A stretch of DNA of 64,000 nucleotides, taken from NCBI GenBank assembly GCA_933822405.4, contig CAKOGP040001892.1, forward strand, positions 246,796 through 310,795, read 5' to 3'. Made by a program: the position numbers and the translations under genes. Shown here one piece after another: positions 20,664-31,324 of this stretch. The notes under the pieces are model-generated. The model did no database searches. It was not told where the DNA came from and saw only the letters and a list, made by a program, of their open reading frames with translations. Positions within the stretch are counted from its first letter, which is position 1; each line of letters begins with the position of its first letter. The DNA comes from Cylindrotheca closterium. Taxonomy: Eukaryota > Bacillariophyta > Bacillariophyceae > Bacillariales > Bacillariaceae.

Positions 20664-22001
20664 ATGATGAATACGACTATTTACAGTGGTGATATTATTA
20701 ATAATACCACCACTGAGAAAAAGAACAACAACAACAACAACGACGACGACGACAACGACCAAAAGTCATCCTTCGTTGTCTTGGGAGATGCCTTTGCGGA
20801 TTTGGTATGTCACCTTGATGGACCATTCCCAAAAGAAGCTGGAGGTGATACCCGCCTCGAGCATCCCATTACCACCATGGCGGGTGGATCTGGATTGAAT
20901 ACCTGCACCCATCTTTGCAGTCTAGTATCGGCAGCGGAGTTATTAGGAAGACAAACTGTTTCCTTGTACACGGCCGTCAATGAAAGTGATCCGTATGGTA
21001 TGCTACTGTGCAATCATGCCCAAGAACAAGGATTTGATCTGCACAATTGTCATCCTGATGCAAGCAATAGTAGTACTGGCCACTGTGCCGTCTTGGTGGC
21101 CAATGGGGAGCGGTCCTTTTTGACGCATTTGGGCGTCATGGAAACCTTTGAGGCAAGGCACATTGACACGGGTCGCCTAACATTATCGTCGTCGAACCAA
21201 AAAATGCTATTCGTGCACGTGGCAGGTTACTACAACATTCCCGGATTTTGGGATGGCGCACTCAAGAGGACCTTGCAAACGATTATTCAAACTAAAATGA
21301 AAGAAGGTGGTGGTGGTGGTGGCGGTGGCGACAATAAGAACTTGGTCACTTCTTTACTCTGTCAGTACGATGCCACCGAAGCATGGGATGGTCAATTGAT
21401 GGATCTATTACCATTGATTGACTATTTGTTTTGCAACGAAGTGGAAGTGGAAAAGATTGCGCAGGCCACCACCATGAAATCACAAAGTCAAGAGTCGCCA
21501 TCGTCGTTGTCGTCGTCACAACAGCATCAACAAGTGGAATCTAGTTGTATGGAGGACCTAGATTCTGATGATGAATCCTATTGGATTGACATGGCCAGGT
21601 TCTTTCAAACAACGAGTCCCAGTACATGCGTAATTGTCACACTGGGCCCCAAGGGTGCTTTGGCGTTGTATGGTGGACAAATTCTGGCTCGGCAAGAGGC
21701 GCCAACGTCGGTGGAAAACCCATTGGATCCAACGGGAGCCGGAGATGCCTTTATCTCTGGCTTTTTGTACGGTCTTTTTGTTGTTCCGGTTGCTGCTGCT
21801 GCTACTGCGGACTCATTATTGGAGGATTCTGATACTGCTACTGCTACTGCCAGCAAAGTTGTTCCTTCGAGAAAAGAGAGCGTCCAACAGGCATTACAAT
21901 ATGGATGTGCTGTGGGTACAAGCTGCATTTCGAGAATGGGAGCCAGCAATCCTGCACCAAGAGGGGAGATTGACGAGTTGATGAAGAAATACCATTCCTG
22001 A
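20664..22001 (+). CDS. PfkB-family carbohydrate/nucleoside kinase
   Basis: A 445-residue protein starting at the ATG at 20664. After an Asn/Asp-rich lead of ~35 residues comes the ribokinase fold: VVLGDAFADLV, the Gly-Gly substrate motif MAGGSGLNTCTHLC, the interior strand LFVHVAGYY, and the PfkB signature 2 DPTGAGDAFISGFL near residue 352, which supplies the anion hole and catalytic Asp. Two low-complexity inserts are unusual: a Gly run near residue 216 and a Ser/Gln-rich loop near 275-295. The reaction is ATP-dependent phosphorylation of a sugar or nucleoside; which one cannot be told (fructokinase, ribokinase and adenosine kinase belong to the same family). No transit peptide is obvious, so a cytosolic location is likely. 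Confidence 0.9.
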   Translation: MMNTTIYSGDIINNTTTEKKNNNNNNDDDDNDQKSSFVVLGDAFADLVCHLDGPFPKEAGGDTRLEHPITTMAGGSGLNTCTHLCSLVSAAELLGRQTVSLYTAVNESDPYGMLLCNHAQEQGFDLHNCHPDASNSSTGHCAVLVANGERSFLTHLGVMETFEARHIDTGRLTLSSSNQKMLFVHVAGYYNIPGFWDGALKRTLQTIIQTKMKEGGGGGGGGDNKNLVTSLLCQYDATEAWDGQLMDLLPLIDYLFCNEVEVEKIAQATTMKSQSQESPSSLSSSQQHQQVESSCMEDLDSDDESYWIDMARFFQTTSPSTCVIVTLGPKGALALYGGQILARQEAPTSVENPLDPTGAGDAFISGFLYGLFVVPVAAAATADSLLEDSDTATATASKVVPSRKESVQQALQYGCAVGTSCISRMGASNPAPRGEIDELMKKYHS

Positions 22002-22150
22002 CAACGATACTATAGTAGTAGCAGCTAATATTGGCCACCGAATATACTCCTTTCAGCATGCCGGCCAAAGGTTGTTTTGTCGCTATACTATTCATGTAAA
22101 TATGTAATACTTGTGTATCATCTAAAATAATCTGTTCACCCACAACGAGT

Positions 22151-23356
22151 ATGGTTGCCATTATGCCTGACTGGCGAACAGACGTTCGGAGAAAAACGAC
22201 ATCAACACAAAAAATACATGGTCAATCTCGTTCTATTAGACTCACTCATCAGTTGAAGGATTGCGACTTGAAAACTCCATTTTTTAGAGATTTTTGCATT
22301 CGTTGGCTCTTTGGCCAAATGGAACTCTTGCGCATTTTGAAACTTCTGCCATTGTCACTTCTTTCGATATCATCATCATCATCGTCATTATTATTATTAC
22401 TGTTCCAGGATCGGACTTTCTTTGGGGGTCGTTTGAATTTCAAATCACCTCTTTTTGCCGCCCCCGCCACCACAAATGATGACGAAACACGTGGTCGGAA
22501 TTTTCGGACACCCAGAACATCGACATCATCACCATCATCAACAACATCATCCATTAGAACAGAAACCATGACGGAACAAGAGCACCCAGTCAAAGACTTT
22601 TATCTCTTTCTGGATTGTGATGACACGCTGTATAGAGATGACTGGAAAGTTGCTCTCTCCTTAACCAAAAAGATTAATGATTATACCACCAATGTCCTAA
22701 AGCTGCCCGACGGCAAGGCTTATGAATTGTACAAGAAATATGGAACTTGCCTGAGAGGTTTGCAAGTGGAAGGTCTGGGAGTTGGACGACCTGAGTTTGA
22801 CACGGAAGACATGCTCTTTCAAATTCATGATCAGTTACCGATAACTGAATCTATATTACCCAACGCAGACCTGAACGCCATGCTGAAACGAATCGACTTG
22901 GAACGGGTCTCTCCATGTGTGTTCACGGCTTCCATTCAAGAACATGCAACTCGATGCTTGCAAGCTTTGGGTATTTACGAGTCATTTATCGTCAAGAACC
23001 AATTTCCTATCATTGATGTTCGCAGTGTCAACTTTTACACCAAACACGACATTGAAGCCTTGGAATTTGCCCGAAAAATTGTCAAGTGTCCTACCGTTCC
23101 AGACTATTCCAATCGCTGCATTCTAGTGGACGATTCCCAAACCAACATTCGTGTGGCGAAGCAAGCTGGTTGGCAAACAGTCTTGGTGGGCCACAAGACT
23201 AGAGATGGGAAATCGCAGCTGGATTTTGAATATGCCGACCATGTGATTGATACGGTGGCAGAATTGGAAGGGATTCTGCCACATCTCTTTAAGAGCAAGG
23301 GAAGCGATGACGAGGACGAAGAGGAAAAGAAAGAGGAGGAAGACGCTAACCATTAG
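22151..23356 (+). CDS. HAD-superfamily pyrimidine 5'-nucleotidase-like protein (SDT1/PHM8 type)
   Basis: An ORF of 401 residues. The HAD core spans about 145-375, with motif I FLDCDDTLYRDD, motif II VFTAS and motif IV CILVDDSQTNIRVAKQAGW. A helical cap contains YKKYGTCLRGLQVEGLG, the pattern of the SDT1/PHM8 nucleotidase family, which dephosphorylates pyrimidine nucleoside monophosphates or lysophosphatidate in yeast. The start is uncertain. The ATG at 22151 gives the full ORF. The ATG at 22319 (MELLRILKLLPLSLL) would begin with a signal-peptide-like segment followed by SPLFAAPA, reminiscent of a diatom plastid-targeting site. The ATG at 22568 (ACCATGACGG, good context) would give a cytosolic 262-residue enzyme. 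The tail is Glu/Lys-rich. Confidence 0.87.
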   Translation: MVAIMPDWRTDVRRKTTSTQKIHGQSRSIRLTHQLKDCDLKTPFFRDFCIRWLFGQMELLRILKLLPLSLLSISSSSSSLLLLLFQDRTFFGGRLNFKSPLFAAPATTNDDETRGRNFRTPRTSTSSPSSTTSSIRTETMTEQEHPVKDFYLFLDCDDTLYRDDWKVALSLTKKINDYTTNVLKLPDGKAYELYKKYGTCLRGLQVEGLGVGRPEFDTEDMLFQIHDQLPITESILPNADLNAMLKRIDLERVSPCVFTASIQEHATRCLQALGIYESFIVKNQFPIIDVRSVNFYTKHDIEALEFARKIVKCPTVPDYSNRCILVDDSQTNIRVAKQAGWQTVLVGHKTRDGKSQLDFEYADHVIDTVAELEGILPHLFKSKGSDDEDEEEKKEEEDANH

Positions 23357-24063
23357 AAAAGACATAGTTGGGATGATTGCATTTCTTCCGTTCATATTTT
23401 TAAGTTGCACAAAATGCGGGCGTTGTATTTGGCCTTGATTCGATCCTTCTATGTGTTTTATCGTATCGATCTGAAACTAGCTGGCTGACTTTCTTCAGTG
23501 CAACTGCGAAATCTGCTGCTTCCCAGTCACCAAATCCCTTTCGTTCGAAGAGCCAGACCGCACTGGCCATAAGTTCTTGAGCCAATATCTAATGGAAATT
23601 GTTTGCCGGTCGTTCCTGGCGACCTTGTCGTAGTCATCACCCTGATTTTCAAGAAATTGTCAAAATATGATATTGACTCGTCGTGCAAACAGTACATTTC
23701 CCCCCCTCATGATACCATGCCGAGTGATGCGGAAGGAGGCAATGGCATGAAAACACTTTGAACTTTCTGCAGCTAAAGGATGATTAATATGACCCGAACA
23801 CTGTGGTATTGCTCCATAAGAGGCAGCATGGACCAAATTGTGTTTGGTAGACGTCGACACGTTCCCATCCAAGGTAAGGGTAGATAAGTTGCGTCTACCC
23901 TGTTCACCTTGGTGCTTGTGGGACCAGGCAATTCATTCAAGATAACATCGCGATCTCCACCTTGACATATGTAAAATGCTAAAATGTCGAAATGGCTCCA
24001 AATTGTTCACTTCGGTACTGATACTGCCATGCGGGCCCGAACTGCATAGCGATATACGCACCT
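23357..24063. other. spacer with decayed copy and duplicated flank of the CRAL-TRIO-DUF6824 family
   Basis: Holds a degenerate DUF6824 piece (23463-23705, listed separately). From about 23958 it holds ~100 bp that match the 3' flank of copies B-D ('CCACCTTGACATATGTA', then 'TTCGGTACTGAT'). The duplicated unit therefore included sequence beyond the stop codon. Nothing else recognised. Confidence 0.65.
23463..23705 (-). pseudogene. decayed DUF6824-domain fragment
   Basis: On the minus strand, 'LMASAVWLFERKGFGDWEA' and 'FAVALKKVSQLVSD' line up with 'LGAKGVRFFEQTEPGEWVE' and 'FSEATKKVIQLIRT' of the intact genes. On DNA the similarity continues through to the segment matching 'CCCAACAGTACATC'. 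The frame is broken, and both the 5' part and the last residues are missing. It lies downstream of copy A, in the same orientation, and is the most diverged member of the array. Confidence 0.7.
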
Positions 24064-25533
24064 CTATTTCTTCTTCCGAAGCGTTCTAATGAGCTGAATG
24101 ACCTTCTTGGTCGCTTCAGAAAAATCAATTTCTACCCATTCGCCGGGCTCTGTTTGTTCAAAGAATCGGACCCCCTTGGCACCTAACTCCTGGGTCAGTT
24201 CCATAGCTTTCTTCTTTCGTTCGTTTCTGGGGAGCTTATCGTACTCGGACCTGTGCTTCTCGAGAAACTCTCGACATTTGATATTGCCTGGCCATGATTG
24301 AGTAACCCGTCCTCGTCCCAACAGTACATCAGTCTCAGTAGGCGCAGTCGTTCCCACTGACGGTGCGAGAAGAGCCTTGTCTTCTTTCGTCGGTAGCGAT
24401 TTCGCTTCATTGACGGTCGAAGAGATGTTCTGTTCCAGTTGGTATTTGTGAAACCATGCATAAAAAATGTCATCACGAATATTCCCATCTTTATCAACCG
24501 GAAATGTATCCATGGGAATACCGTGGCTTCGAAGCGCATACTGGAGCTCGACGATACTACCGACATGAATTCGGCTACGAACTTTCGAATATACTGGAAG
24601 GGTCTTCACTATCGGTCCCAGAAAAGAGTTTTGGAGCACAATATTACCCTCAGTAGTCTGGAGGCAATAATGCATTGACGAGAAACGGACGGGAAAAGAT
24701 GCTGTGGCATTTGATACCGTCATTATGAAGTTTACTCCGGGTATCACGAAGTCAACACCTCTTCTCGATGCATTGTGATATACGGTTACTAGCCCCTTCT
24801 TTTGAACTACAGGATCTTGAAGCAGGATACTGATCCAAACAAAGTATGTAGCACGAATCTGAGGGAGAAAACAAGAGAGCAACTGGGTGAGCAGCTAGTA
24901 CATAAAGCTTTGCAAGACACATGTTCGCATCCGTACCAGATTTTCAGGTCTGACTCTACCCAACATACTACCGAACCAATGTATGATGGCTCGGCCAGCT
25001 CGGTCTCTTTCTTCCTGGATATGGTAAAAACCGGATAAGAGTAGGCTCTTGTCCGCTTCATTCAAGTCATCGAGGGTAATATCCCGAGCAATCTTGTCGT
25101 TCCCAAAGTACGTTGCCTTTTCCTTCAGAAAACTCATCATTTGGCGAACAGATTTACCAACATTGTGCCTATTGGCTCTTAAGAACTTCAGTCGGAACGA
25201 AGGATCTTCGACATAAGCTCTGTTTTGGGTCATGGCAATATCGTAGAAGATGTTTCGTTCCTTGTTTACCATCTCCTCAAAGTCGTCAAAAGATTTCTGT
25301 TTCAGTTCAGTGGGCTCGTTCAGTTCCTCTCCTACGCAATGGATATCGTCAAACGCCGCAGCTCTTTTTTGCACGGATAGTTGGTATAGTTCAGATGCAA
25401 GCATTTCTTCAGTTGGTTTCATTGCGTGCAGTTCATCTTGGTTACCGCTTTGTCGATTCCGCATGATTGGAACACTTTGACCCGTTCCAGGCTGTTGTCG
25501 GCCGCCTCTGCATGGTTGGTTTGATGATGCCAT
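24064..25533 (-). CDS. CRAL-TRIO (SEC14-like) - DUF6824 protein, copy A (two exons)
   Basis: Exon 1 is 25533-24937 and exon 2 is 24858-24064. The 78-bp intron has donor CTG^GTACGG and acceptor CCTCAG^ATT in phase 0, giving 463 residues. Residues 1-90 are polar. The CRAL-TRIO N-terminal helices follow (SFRLKFLRANRHNVGK) and then the lipid-binding lobe, which crosses the intron (GRAIIHWFG; IRATYFVWISILLQ; GLVTVYHNASR; RFSSMHYCLQ; a final HGIPMDTFP). The last ~90 residues are the DUF6824-type domain (TDVLLGRGRVTQSWPGN, GVRFFEQTEPGEWVE, ATKKVIQLI). SEC14-type domains carry a phospholipid or other hydrophobic ligand; DUF6824 is of unknown function and is expanded in diatoms. Exon 1's last ~350 bases are nearly identical to copies B-D, while the 5' part and the inter-domain linker differ. 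Confidence 0.9.
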
Positions 25534-26742
25534 GGGGACTGATATCCTGCCCCGCTATTGGGCAGTTCTTGAGCTTCGCCTTGTCGTCAACAAAGTATTT
25601 CGCCTTTTCCTGCAGAAAGTTCATCATCTGACGAACAGATCTACCAACAATGTCCCTGTTTGCTCTTTTTTACAACTTTTCGTGGTCGAAACGAAGGATC
25701 GACGTAATAAGCTCTTTTGAGTGTTGCAATTACAGAATATTTCGTTCCTTCATAAAACAAAAGCTGGCCACTAAACATCGAGAATCACCACGTGTTTCGA
25801 ACCAAATAGACGGCCGACACATAAAGAACACGCAAAATAATACACAACTTTTGCCGTTTCATAACGCATACATTATTTTATATGTCTTGTACAGTACGTG
25901 GACCAATATATGGGGTACGTACATCGCCGCGATGCCTACCACGGCGCTGTTCGTGCGCAACGAACGATCTGTAACGGTGTCTTGGTGGAGCTTAGTACAT
26001 ACCCACGTCCCACGTATAGTGCCGCTCATCAGTATTATATATCATACCGGTACTTCCTGACGTTTGAAAACACCGTGGAATCTAGACGAGAGGAGGGGAA
26101 TGCCAAGAAACGGGGGATTGAAAAAATGCAACCAGAATTTCATGAAATACCATGAAATACCATGACATAATGGCACAAGAAGTTACACTCAGCTGCCGTC
26201 ACTGTAATGAACTTGGCTATGAGCGTGGATTCAATCGTTGACATGCAGGCTTCGTCGCCCTCACGGTAGACATCGTCCATTACGTTCCATTCCTCCTGAC
26301 GTAGGTATGGAAAAAGAAATGAAAAATGACGTTTTTCGAACCAGATATATACCGCTACGGTTGATACATAAAGAACACGCAAAAGCAAGTCGAAGTCTTA
26401 AAAGTAGGAGTTGAGTGAAGTTATGCGTAATATGCTTTCCAAATGTTTAGTGTCCGGATCTTTGACTGGTTGTCTTCAACTCATTGAGCTTCGCTTGCCA
26501 TCGCATGCCGAGACGTTTGATTATGAGGATTGTTCCTGCAGCTTCCCTGGCTGATTTCCACACGAAGCCAATAGATTCCAACCCTTGCAAAAAATGAATA
26601 GTAATCGTAGAGGTACGATTGTTATCACTGAATTTTTTGGATTGGTATCGTTGTATCTTAACTCATCGAGCAACGACCGGATCTTCTTGGCAAGAGTGAG
26701 GAATACAACAGTGCTACAAGTCTCGTCAACACTTGACGAGCT
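25534..26742. other. spacer upstream of copy A, up to the tandem array
   Basis: Begins with an exon-1 relic (25570-25760, listed separately). A motif of the form 'CGAACCA.ATA...ACATAAAGAACACGCAAAA' occurs twice (about 25797-25837 and 26337-26385), so part of an upstream flank is duplicated. Between 26521 and 26860 both strands carry ORFs of 90-97 codons that end across the array junction; neither has recognisable motifs, and I do not call them genes. Confidence 0.55.
25570..25760 (-). pseudogene. exon-1 fragment of a CRAL-TRIO-DUF6824 gene
   Basis: About 190 bp that align with the middle of exon 1 of the intact copies: 'CTTGTCGT', 'AAAGTA', 'GCCTTTTCCT.CAGAAA', 'TCATCAT.TG.CGAACAGAT.TACCAACA', then 'CGAAGGATC' and 'ATTTCGTTCCTT'. 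Several small insertions and deletions break the frame. It lies immediately upstream of copy A in the same orientation and has no exon 2. Confidence 0.75.
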
Positions 26743-29700
26743 TTCGGAACTGTTCTTGCCATTGCGCTTCTTGATAGGGACGAAAGCGAGCTGTACTATT
26801 CGGGTCTCCGCCAAGAGCAGGAGAAAGCTTGCATCATGTGGCTCGTCACTTGTCGCTTAACTCTGTACAGTAGGTCCTGTTTTGGCAACTACTACTACGG
26901 GGGTTTGGATCCATCGGTGTTGATGATGGGGTCCATAATGTCGATCAGGCCATGTCGAAGCTTGGCTTCATCAGTTCGATGAAGGAAGATGTGAGACCAA
27001 TCGAATCATCTGTCACGAACAAAGATGACGCATTACGTACCGATTGAAGAAATGGCAGCTGTTGGTCTCCTGACTTTATAGGACCGAGAGGCCGGCACAC
27101 GGAACCTCAAAACAAATTCCTAGGTGGGAAGGACGTAGGAAGATGATGAGACTGCCTTTTCGAAGGACACGAGATGGCATTGCATCAGTGTCAATATGCC
27201 CACATATAGTATATCTGAATGGCTATGTAATTTTGTTTTCAATACACACGAGATTGACAGATGGGTCACGGAAATCGGAGTATTGGAACCCAACACCAAA
27301 CCTTGCCCGAAAAGAGAGGAAATAGAGCTACACGACTACTGGAGCGGTCCAGATAAAAAAGAGAAGGAACATGAATCAGTAAGAATTAAACTGCGGAGTA
27401 AAAATGTGTTCCTTCTTTCTCTTCTACAGAGCGAGCTCCAGATCCAATGTGATCTCCACCTTGACATATGTAGGATGCAAAAATGTCTAAATGGCTCAAA
27501 ATTGTTCATTTCGGTACTGATGCTGCAATGGACTCGGACTGCATCACGATGTCCACACCTCTATTTCTTCTTCCGAAGCGTTCTAATGAGTTGAATGACT
27601 TTCTTGGTCGCTTCGAAGAAATCAATTTCTACCCATTCGCCGGGCTCTGTTTGTTCAAAGAATCGGACCCCCTTGGCACCTAATTCCTGGGTCAATTCCA
27701 TAGCTTTCTTTTTCCGTTCGTTTCTGGGGAGCTTATCGTACTCGGACCTGTGCTTCTCGAGAAACTCTCGACATTTGATATTACCTGGCCATGATTGAGT
27801 AACCCGTCCTCGTCCCAACAGTACATCAGTCTTAGTAGGGGCAAGGGCCTCGTCTTCTTTCGTCCGTAGCGATTTCGCTTCACTGACGGTCGAAGCGATG
27901 TTCTGTTCCAGTTGGTGTTTGTGAAACCATACATAAAAAATGTCATCACGAATATTCCCATCTATATCAACCGGAAATGTATCCATGGGAATACCGTGGC
28001 TTCGAAGCGCATACTGGAGCTCAACGATACTACCGACATGAATTCGGCTACGGACTTTCGAATATACTGGAAGGGTCTTCACTACCGCCCCCAGAAAAGA
28101 GTTGTTCAGTACAAGATTACCCTCAGTAGTCTGGAGGCAATAATGCATTGACGAGAAACGGACGGGAAAAGATGCTGTGGCATTTGATACCGTCATTATG
28201 AAGTTTACGCCGGGCATTACGAAGTCAACACCTGTTCTCGAAGCATTGTGATACACGGTCACCACTCCCTTCGTCTGTACTGTGAGTTCTTGAAGCAAGA
28301 TATTGATCCAAACAAAGTACGCAGCTCGAATCTGATGAAAAAATCGCAAGAGTGCAACTGGGTGAGCAGCTATAGTACATAACGCTTTGCAAGACACATG
28401 TTCGCATCCGTACCAGATTTTCAGGTCTGACTCTACCCAACATACTACCGAACCAATGTATGATGGCTCGGCCAGCTCGGTCTCTTTCTTCCTGGATATG
28501 GTAAAAACCGGATAAGAGTAGGCTCTTGTCCGCTTCATTCAAGTCATCGAGGGTAATATCCCGAGCAATCTTGTCGTTCCCAAAGTACGTTGCCTTTTCC
28601 TTCAGAAAACTCATCATTTGGCGAACAGATTTACCAACATTGTGCCTATTGGCTCTTAAGAACTTCAGTCGGAACGAAGGATCTTCGACATAAGCTCTGT
28701 TTTGGGTCATGGCAATATCATAGAAGATGTTTCGTTCCTTGTTTATCGTCTCCTTAAAAACGGCAAGAGATTTCTGTATCATTTCAGAGGACTCCCTAAG
28801 CTCCTCTCCTACGCAGTGGACATCGTCAAACGCCTTAACTCTTTCTTGCACTGATAGTTTGTACAATTCAGACGCAATCATTTCTTCAGTTGGTTTCATT
28901 GCATTATGCACGTCGTGGTTACCGCTTTGTCGATTCCGCATGATTGGAACAGTTTGACCCGTTCCAGGCTGATGACGGCCGCTTTTGCATGGTCTGCATG
29001 ACGATGATTCGTTGTATTGGTTAGATGATGCCATGATGGACTGATGGGAAAGTGATGTCCTGTGGTGCCGCAAATCGGCAATTTGTGAGCTTCACCATAT
29101 CAGAAGAAGATGATGAATATCAATAATACGGCACTCGCAAGATACGGCACTAACAAACTTCGTCATCGAGGGGCGGTCCTGAACCGTATTATTATCCGAG
29201 AACTTTTGGTGTAACAAGTCAAGTCTCAGGTCCCACATGGGAATAATAACTTGATGAATGGATCGATCAATTTCTTCCATGACTCAATAATTCGAATCCC
29301 GAATGAAACAACGTGTCATATATATAGTGAAGACCAGACCAAACCTCTACAGGGTAGGAAAGGTTGTAGGGGTATAGACGTTCCGAACAAGAATGTCCAA
29401 CTGTCTCCCTACGGGTAATGGTGTACACTCGTAGTCAGCAAGAGGCAAAGGTGGCTAGTAGAATTACGCTTCCAGCTACCTCATCTAGGCTATAGTTATC
29501 AGGATGAATAGATCTGGTGGTTGTCAGGAAATATGATAGTTCGATCTAAAAGTACGTTCGATCAGAGTGGTATGTTGTACAGTATTGGCCGTAATCTCTG
29601 TTGCGTCCTTTGATCATCATTGATCCATTTCCTGTTGTCTCACAATTTCGGTACCGAAACCGAAACCAAATGAAATCAAGACAGATATAGTCCGTCAAAG

Positions 29701-31324
29701 GAAGAAAGGTTCGCCGAAAGAATATAGAAGAGTTCCGCCGGAATAACAAGCAAAATTTTTACCGAAGACAAGACCGCAGGATCGGCACTGGATTTCGTGT
29801 ATTCTGATGATATTAATATGTATCCGCGAGATACTGTAGCGGTACCGGTAGAGTGAGTTCTCGTTGCTCATCGTTGCTGATGGAATGGATGAAATCGAAA
29901 CCACTCGACATCGAGCTGGTAGCGAGGCCACGCAAAGGGTACAACACCGCCATCGAGCTGTTTGTGAGACCACGCAGGGTACCAATGACCCCTTGGAAAT
30001 CTCGTTTCACCTTTTGCGGTTTTCTAATTCACTAAGCAAGACGCCTGTTGTGGTATCATTAAGAGCAAAAGAATCTCATGCTGTTGATAGTTTATGCCAA
30101 CAGGTCCGAGCAACTTCATAGCATCGCACAACAATCCAGATTCGAGGACATCGTCAAGGAGACGATGGTATTCCAGAAAGTTGATTTTGTGGTGGTGTCG
30201 AAAAGGAAGCTCTGCGCTTTGCAGCAGTGGAAATCAGGAGATTATTTCACTGCTGATTTCACTGCAAATGACACGAAGAGATTTTATCCACCATTCACTA
30301 TTCCTATTTTATGATCTCTAGTAGGTCAAAGTTCATGCGGGGGGGGGAGGGGGGGGTATCGGTGGGCAGTACCTGGTAGGGCCAGCTTACAGAAGAAAAG
30401 TTCCAATTTTTAAAAATTAGTGACTGGGTGCATTCCGTAATTCTCCGAAGATTTCATTTGGGCATCTTCTGCAATATACAGAATGGCATTCTTAAATTTT
30501 TCACAAGCAACACGACCCGATGATACTGCATAGCAAGCATATTCAATGTTTATAATATATTGTAAAATACTGTACCAGTACCAGGTAGTAATGCCGGTAT
30601 CTGTATGTCATGTATAAAGTACTTACATAGATGCTGGCGTCAGCGGTGACTGGCAGGTACCATGCTGGCAGTGCTTCTCTTGGGGGGTAATCCTCCCAAA
30701 CCCCCCGGCAATACCACTAGGGTTCCTTTCTTGCCCACAAGCCACACATGCCTCCCGGCGGGCCCTCCCGGGGGGAACATACTGTAGTTAAATTCTGAGG
30801 TCGATTTTGTGGTGTGATTCGTGCAGTTACAGAAAATCAAGGAATCTTCTGAAAATGTACTTTTTAAAATGGTGTGATTCATGAAGCGCATGTACTTTTT
30901 TATAGTGTGATTCATTCGATGTTGAATGTATTTTAGAGCAGAGCGTTGATATGACTTTCAATCAAAATTGGACATACGGATGACATGCAAGTTTCTACGA
31001 GGCCTTTGGAAACCAAAAAGAAGAGAACTCCGTGACCTCCAATCAAAATGGATAGAGTACGGAGATTTCTCTCTGTCCGTCGTTAATTTTCTCTCCTTTC
31101 GCCCATGATTCTTTTTTGGTAGGACAAAAATCGCTTTCTATTCGGGGCTTCTTGCCAAAATCTGTTCAAAAAGAGACCGTACAGTAGTTCGTCGCTAAGT
31201 AAAATAGCTTCCACGCAAGAACGAAACTTTGAAAAAAAACGGTAATATTTTAATATATTTACGTACTTTTTATTAACAAAAACACAAGCCGATGATAGAG
31301 CCGTTACGGAAACCCAACAACAAA
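26743..31324. repeat. 4.58-kb direct tandem repeat, unit 1
   Basis: A unit of 4582 bp that recurs immediately as unit 2 (31325) and in part as unit 3 (35906). It contains copy B of the CRAL-TRIO-DUF6824 gene and ~2.3 kb of downstream-facing spacer (29035-31324). Only three differences from unit 2 were seen by eye, all near the left edge: G/A at 26766, C/T at 26808 and one extra T at about 26878. The spacer holds two copies of a 42-bp repeat (29913-29980), a G-rich tract near 30339-30357 (nine G, A, eight G) and no convincing gene. Small ORFs in it are not supported by any motif. Confidence 0.92.
27561..29034 (-). CDS. CRAL-TRIO (SEC14-like) - DUF6824 protein, copy B (two exons)
   Basis: Exon 1 is 29034-28414 and exon 2 is 28331-27561, separated by an 82-bp intron (CTG^GTACGG ... 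TCATCAG^ATT, phase 0); 463 residues. The start is the ATG at 29034 (MASSNQYNESS); the reading frame continues 13 codons further but only to a TTG. The domain order is as in copy A: polar N-terminus with CRPCK, CRAL-TRIO helices near 115-150, ligand lobe to about 345, short linker, and DUF6824 at 375-463 ending LRTLRKKK. Relative to copy A the linker is shorter and reads EALAPTKTDVLLGRG. If the intron is retained, translation would run into a stop after ~60 further codons, giving a lone N-terminal CRAL-TRIO half. Confidence 0.9.

Noticed and set aside
26521..26860. Opposed ORFs of 91-97 codons across the left junction of the tandem array
   Set aside because: Neither has a recognisable motif, and both depend on sequence joined at the array edge.
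28332..28538. Minus-strand ORF of 325 codons beginning MKRTRAYSYPV, as an alternative single-exon gene for copy B (same in C and D)
   Set aside because: The first 69 codons read the end of exon 1 out of frame and then the intron; the spliced join restores the CRAL-TRIO lobe in all six copies.
29286..29305. TTCGAATCCC resembling a tRNA T-loop
   Set aside because: No acceptor, D-stem or anticodon stem could be paired around it.
29546..30321. Cluster of 60-96-codon ORFs on both strands in the repeat spacer
   Set aside because: Overlapping in several frames, no motif, and the diverged copy at 42.7-43.1 kb does not preserve any one frame.
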